Below, one piece after another: positions 5,711-9,436 of a stretch of DNA of 9,436 nt. A model generated the notes under the pieces. The model saw only the letters and a list, made by a program, of their open reading frames with translations. It was not told the DNA's origin and searched no databases. Position 1 is the stretch's first letter; each line of letters begins with the position of its first letter. The position numbers were made by a program, and so were the translations under genes. The stretch comes from Actinomycetota bacterium (lineage in GTDB: Bacteria > Actinomycetota > Thermoleophilia > Gaiellales > Gaiellaceae). The stretch covers positions 1 to 9,436 of the forward strand of contig JACCYG010000249.1 of the NCBI GenBank assembly GCA_013696595.1, read 5' to 3'.

Positions 5711-7015
5711 CTAGCCGTTGACCGAGAAGCTCGAGTTCGGGTTGATCTCGCGGTTTCGCGAGTAGAAGCCCGCGTTCAGCGTGATCCCGGTATAGCGGGT
5801 CTTGACCTGCACAGGGTCACTGTCGTGGTCGTGCCCCGCCTCGCAGGCGTCGATCACCTCGGCCATCATGTGGCCGACGACGGGCGCGTTCTTGAACTGG
5901 TTTCCGCTCGTGCCGATGGCCATGTAGAAGCCGTCGAGCGCCGAGCGGTCGTAGATCGGGATCCAGTCGTCCGAGACGTCGTAGAGGTCGACGAGCCCGC
6001 GGGAGTCGGGCGGCACCTTGACGGCCGGGATCCGTCGCGCCACGCGATAGACCTGGGCCTCCCACTGTGCACGCGAGACCTTCCGGTCGTAGTCGTCGGG
6101 ATCGTCGACCCAGACCTGGGGGTCGCAGTCGGGGTCCTCGCTTCCGATCAGGATGTTGTTGCCGGCCTCGGGGCGGAAGTAGATGCCCTGGTCGCCGTCT
6201 GAGGTGTGGAACCCTTCGTGCTCGTAGTCCACGTCCTCGGGCGCCGGGACGATGTGCACCTCGTGGCGGAGCGCCCGCGTCTTGATGTTCATCTCGTCCT
6301 CCACGCCCGCCATGCGGTTGATGACGAAGGAGTGCGGCCCGGCCACGTTCACGACGACCGGCGCGTCGATCTCCTCGCCGTTCTCGAGCGTGACCCCCTC
6401 CACTCGCCCGTCGCGGCGAATCTCGACGACCCGCCGGTTGAACATGAACTCGCCGCCCTTCGATTCGGACGCCCGCTGGAGATTGTGCGACGTGAGCTGG
6501 GGGTCGTTCATGTATCCCGACCCGGGCGTGTAGATCACCCCTGGGAGCTCCTCGTCGCGCTTGTGCCAGAACTCCTCGCTCTCGGGACGGTCCGGGGGCC
6601 AGAACGCGTGGAAGTCGAAGTACGGGACGCGCTCCTTGGCGGTCTCGAGCTCCCACTCCTCATGCTCGACCCCGAGGTCGCGGTAGTGCTTCAGGACCTT
6701 CTCGTGATGGCCCGTCTTGCTCTTCAGGAGCACCGTTCCGGATCGCATGTATTCCGCAAAGCCGCGCTCGTCCTCGATCTCGAGGTAGTTCGGCCAGTCC
6801 TCCCAGTACGAGAACCCCTCGTAGGCCATCCCGACGCCGTCCCAGGACGAGTAATGCGCGCGAACGATCGAACAGGAGCTCGACGTCGGCCCGTACCCCG
6901 CGGCGGGAAGCTTGTCGATGTTGATCGTCTTGTAGCCGCGCTTGCCGAGCTCGAACGCCGTCGCCGCGCCGATGACCCCGGCCCCGATGATGATCGCGTC
7001 GGCGTTCTTTCTCAT
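5711..7015 (-). CDS. FAD-dependent oxidoreductase, sarcosine-oxidase-beta/DAO-like
   Basis: A 434-residue flavoprotein of the D-amino-acid-oxidase (DAO) fold, probably cytosolic. The N-terminal dinucleotide-binding motif GAGVIG (residues 11-16) ends in acidic Asp34 of the second strand. TSSSCSIVRAHYS (44-56) corresponds to the flavin-contacting S/T-rich loop of SoxB/MSOX relatives. RHEVHI (250-255) lies near the substrate side, and the closing FAD motif is DGFYMAIGTSGNQFKNAPVV (361-380). Such enzymes oxidise secondary or tertiary amines such as sarcosine or dimethylglycine, but the substrate cannot be assigned from sequence. No alpha, gamma or delta subunits of heterotetrameric sarcosine oxidase are in the window, so it probably acts alone or with its neighbour. 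It follows the large flavoprotein gene by 37 bp on the same strand. The start is supported by GGAGGG seven bases upstream. Confidence 0.9.
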   Translation of the reverse strand: MRKNADAIIIGAGVIGAATAFELGKRGYKTINIDKLPAAGYGPTSSSCSIVRAHYSSWDGVGMAYEGFSYWEDWPNYLEIEDERGFAEYMRSGTVLLKSKTGHHEKVLKHYRDLGVEHEEWELETAKERVPYFDFHAFWPPDRPESEEFWHKRDEELPGVIYTPGSGYMNDPQLTSHNLQRASESKGGEFMFNRRVVEIRRDGRVEGVTLENGEEIDAPVVVNVAGPHSFVINRMAGVEDEMNIKTRALRHEVHIVPAPEDVDYEHEGFHTSDGDQGIYFRPEAGNNILIGSEDPDCDPQVWVDDPDDYDRKVSRAQWEAQVYRVARRIPAVKVPPDSRGLVDLYDVSDDWIPIYDRSALDGFYMAIGTSGNQFKNAPVVGHMMAEVIDACEAGHDHDSDPVQVKTRYTGITLNAGFYSRNREINPNSSFSVNG

Positions 7016-7022
7016 TGCGAAA

Positions 7023-7028
7023 CCCTCC
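7023..7028 (-). promoter_or_regulatory. Ribosome binding site of the small flavoenzyme gene
   Basis: GGAGGG on the minus strand lies seven bases before the ATG ending at 7015, within the 37-bp gap after the large flavoprotein stop. It gives this gene independent translation initiation within the shared operon. Confidence 0.8.
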
Positions 7029-7052
7029 GCCCCCGCACGCCTGCCAAACGTA

Positions 7053-9436
7053 TCACCGTCGCATCCGTTTCATCTCGGGGTCGAACAGAGGATCCGGCGA
7101 GACGGTCGCGGGCTGAGGGTCGCAGAAGTACTCGATCTCGAGGTCGGTGCCCTCGGCGGCGAGCTCGGCCGGCAGCCATGCATACGCGATTCCGCGCCCG
7201 ACCGAGTAGCCGTAGTCCGCGCTCGTCACGAAACCGGCCGCGTCTCCGTTCGCACGGACCGGCTCCTTGCCCATGACGACTCCGTCGAGCGTCAGGCAGC
7301 AGAGCTTCCGCGTCGGCGCTTGGCCGTCGCGCTCCGCGAGGGCGTCGCGCCCGATGAAGTCGCCTTTGTCGAGCTTGACGGCGAACGCGAGCCCGGCTTC
7401 GTAGGGGTCGTGCTCGCTCCACATGTCGGCGCCCCACGAGCGGTAGCCCTTTTCAAGACGGAGCGCGCTGAAGGCGCCGCGGCCACCCGCGATCACACCC
7501 TGATCGTGGCCCGAGTCCCAGAGCAGGTCCCAGAGGCGAAGCCCGAACTCCGCGGACGTATAGAGCTCCCAGCCGAGCTCGCCGACGTACGAGAGGCGAA
7601 GCGCCGTCACGGGAACCTGGCCGACGTAGATGTCACGGGCACGGAAGAAGCCGAACCCCTCGTGCGAGACGTCGTCCTCGGTCAGCGGCTGGAGGACGTC
7701 GCGCGCGTTCGGGCCCCAGAGCCCGATGCAGCAGGTCTCACCGGTTGAATCGCGGACCTGGACACTGCCGTCGCCGGGCGCATTCCGCTCCAGCCAGGCG
7801 ATGTCGCGGCGCCCGTTCAGGCCGAGCTGGAACCGGTTCTCGTCGAGGCGAGCGACCGTGACGTCGGAGAGGATGCCGCCGCGCTCGTCGAGCATGAGCG
7901 TGTACGTCACATAGCCGGGCGGGCGATCGAGCTCGTTCGTCGTCAGCCGCTGGAGGAGCGCGAGCGCGCCCGGTCCCGTCACGTCCGCATGCTTGAGCGA
8001 GGTCATGTCGTACAGCGCGACGGCTTCCCGCGTGGCGAGGGCTTCGGCGCCGACGATCGGCGACCAGAACCGGGCCGCCCAGCCGTCGCGCTCGGGAATC
8101 TCGCGACCTTCGAGCAGCGGCGCGTTCCGCTCGTACCAGTGTGGGCGCTCCCAGCCGTTGGCCTCGAGGAAGAACGCCTCGAGAGCCCGCTCGCGCCCGT
8201 AGAACGGGCTGACCCGAACCGGCCGCGGCTCCTCCATCGGCTGGAGCGGGTGGATGATGTCGTAGACCTCGTCGTACTGCTGCGCGGCGCGGCGGCGCAG
8301 GTACGCCGGGCTCGCCACGTGCGCCTCGAACCGCCGGACGTCGCACTCGCGCAGGTCGAGCGAGGGCGCGCCCTTGGCGATCCACTCGGCGACGACCTTC
8401 CCGGCGCCGGCGGCGTGCGTGATCCAGATCGCCTCGGCGAGCCAGAAACCCGCAACCTCCTCCGACTCCCCGAGGAGCGGCATCCCGTCGGGCGTGAACG
8501 AGAACATCGCGTTCATCGCCTCGTCGAGCTCGACGTTCGCGAGCGGCGGGAGGAGGCGGCGCGCCTCCGCCCAAGCGGGCGCGTAGTGCTCCGGTGTGAA
8601 GTCGAGCATCGTCGGCATGACGGGCCGCTCGCCCACCTTCGGGATCTGGTCGGGATCGACGAGCAGAGGATCGTGCTGATACGAGCCGACGCCGTAGCAC
8701 TCGCCACGCTGGCGGAAGTACATGGCCGCGTCCTGATGGCGAAGGATCGGATGGCGGATCTCCTCGGTCTCGCCCGCGAGCTCGCGGAGAGGCGTGGTCC
8801 ATGCGAGCAGGTGCTCGACCGGGAAGAGCGAGACCTGGACGCCGGCCATCCGACCGATCAGCGGGCCCCAGATGCCCGCGCAGCAGACGACGAGCTCGGT
8901 CTCGATCCGTCCCTGCAGCGTCTCGACCGCCCGGACCCGGCCGTCCGAGACGTCGATCCCCGTCACGGGGGTCTCGCCGTAGAAGCGGGCTCCGCGCGAG
9001 CGCGCCTCGTCGGCCATGACCGCGCACGCGAACACCTGCTTGGCCACGCCGTCCGTGGGGACGTAAAAGCCGCCGTGGATCGTTGCCGGGTCGAGGAGCG
9101 GAATCTTCTCGGCAACCTGCTCGGGCGCCAGGAGCTCCGACTCGAGCTGCCACGAGGTCGCGATGCCGTGCTTGCGCATGAGGTCGTGCCAGCGCTCGGG
9201 CGTTCCCGCTACCTCGATGCTGCCGACCGGATAGAAGCACGATCGCCCCTCATGCTCGAGCTCGGCAAAGCGTTGGACGCTCTGGCGGGCGAGCTCCGTC
9301 ATCGTCTTGGAGGGGTTGGTCTGGAACATGGCACCGGGTGCGTGCGACGTCGAGCCGCCGGTCGCGGGCAAGGGGCCCTGGTCGAGGACGACGACGTCGG
9401 TGACGCCGAGGCGCGTCAGGTGATCGGTGACGGAGC
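7053..9436 (-). CDS. Dimethylglycine/sarcosine dehydrogenase-type flavoprotein fused to GcvT module (5' end cut)
   Basis: The frame is open to the right edge: 793 residues are visible and about 15-20 are missing, including the GxGxxG of the FAD site. The true start lies beyond the window, so the TTG at 9371 should not be taken as the start. Visible order: DAO domain (about 1-375), with GGSTSHAPG holding His31 (codon 9342-9344), the residue that covalently carries FAD in Arthrobacter dimethylglycine oxidase. His208 in FPVEHLLAW aligns with that enzyme's active-site His225. The closing FAD motif SFTPDGMPLLGES is at 312-324. A central FAO_M-type segment follows, then a folate-binding GcvT domain (from about 470) with Asp524 in GGILSDVTV and LRLSYVGELGWELY. 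A GcvT C-terminal barrel extends to the end. Family members demethylate dimethylglycine or sarcosine and pass the one-carbon unit to tetrahydrofolate. Which substrate, and whether oxidase or dehydrogenase, is open. Confidence 0.92.
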   Translation of the reverse strand, partial: SVTDHLTRLGVTDVVVLDQGPLPATGGSTSHAPGAMFQTNPSKTMTELARQSVQRFAELEHEGRSCFYPVGSIEVAGTPERWHDLMRKHGIATSWQLESELLAPEQVAEKIPLLDPATIHGGFYVPTDGVAKQVFACAVMADEARSRGARFYGETPVTGIDVSDGRVRAVETLQGRIETELVVCCAGIWGPLIGRMAGVQVSLFPVEHLLAWTTPLRELAGETEEIRHPILRHQDAAMYFRQRGECYGVGSYQHDPLLVDPDQIPKVGERPVMPTMLDFTPEHYAPAWAEARRLLPPLANVELDEAMNAMFSFTPDGMPLLGESEEVAGFWLAEAIWITHAAGAGKVVAEWIAKGAPSLDLRECDVRRFEAHVASPAYLRRRAAQQYDEVYDIIHPLQPMEEPRPVRVSPFYGRERALEAFFLEANGWERPHWYERNAPLLEGREIPERDGWAARFWSPIVGAEALATREAVALYDMTSLKHADVTGPGALALLQRLTTNELDRPPGYVTYTLMLDERGGILSDVTVARLDENRFQLGLNGRRDIAWLERNAPGDGSVQVRDSTGETCCIGLWGPNARDVLQPLTEDDVSHEGFGFFRARDIYVGQVPVTALRLSYVGELGWELYTSAEFGLRLWDLLWDSGHDQGVIAGGRGAFSALRLEKGYRSWGADMWSEHDPYEAGLAFAVKLDKGDFIGRDALAERDGQAPTRKLCCLTLDGVVMGKEPVRANGDAAGFVTSADYGYSVGRGIAYAWLPAELAAEGTDLEIEYFCDPQPATVSPDPLFDPEMKRMRR

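Noticed and set aside
7738..9240. 500-codon minus-strand frame offset from the large flavoprotein
   Set aside because: Arg-rich out-of-frame translation. The in-frame reading shows continuous DAO and GcvT domains across the same bases.
9369..9371. TTG as the start codon of the large flavoprotein
   Set aside because: The frame continues upstream to the edge with family-typical residues (VTDHLTRLGVTDVVVLDQGP), so the real start is outside the window.
1..9436. CRISPR array, tRNA, rRNA, insertion sequence or prophage
   Set aside because: No regularly spaced repeats, tRNA-like cloverleaf, rRNA sequence, transposase or integrase was seen, and the genes are ordinary metabolic and transport genes.

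Overview
The window is high-GC, gene-dense bacterial DNA with short intergenic gaps. It looks like an actinomycete-type genome: GC-rich third codon positions, a Tat-like lipoprotein signal, and a multidomain dimethylglycine-dehydrogenase-type flavoprotein. A Thermoleophilia/Gaiellales-like or related lineage is plausible, but this is an impression from sequence style and not a placement. Five complete genes and two genes cut by the window edges account for nearly all of it. No gene-free stretch reaches 300 bases.

Left part (1-4021, all minus strand). In transcription order this is a sulfatase-fold hydrolase, an IclR-family regulator, a family 5 solute-binding lipoprotein, and the N-terminal start of a probable ABC permease that runs off the left edge. 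The binding protein and permease are joined stop-to-start (TAG directly followed by ATG). The regulator has its own well-formed promoter in the 53-bp gap behind the hydrolase gene.

Middle (about 4053-5630, plus strand). A SulP-family anion transporter with a C-terminal STAS domain is divergent from the hydrolase. The gap between them is very short. It ends convergently against the right-hand genes across an 80-bp gap holding a 56-bp double-hairpin palindromic element.

Right part (5711-9436, minus strand). A large flavoprotein fused to a folate-binding aminomethyltransferase module (dimethylglycine/sarcosine dehydrogenase type) lacks only its first few residues at the right edge. It is followed 37 bp later by a smaller sarcosine-oxidase-beta-like FAD oxidoreductase, so the two probably form one operon for oxidising N-methylated amines.

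The strongest new observation is regulatory. The same unit occurs twice: TATGATCG, four bases, then a palindrome TTGCG-N5-CGCAA. One copy sits at the regulator's own start and the other in the hydrolase/transporter divergent region. It reads as a -10 box with an IclR-type operator placed at the transcription start. This ties hydrolase, transporter, regulator and ABC uptake system into one predicted local regulon.

The hydrolase has threonine where sulfatases carry the Cys/Ser that becomes formylglycine, so its chemistry is probably not that of a classical sulfatase. A working hypothesis is uptake and breakdown of an esterified N-methylated compound, with the oxyanion handled by SulP and the amine by the two flavoenzymes. 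That link is inference only.
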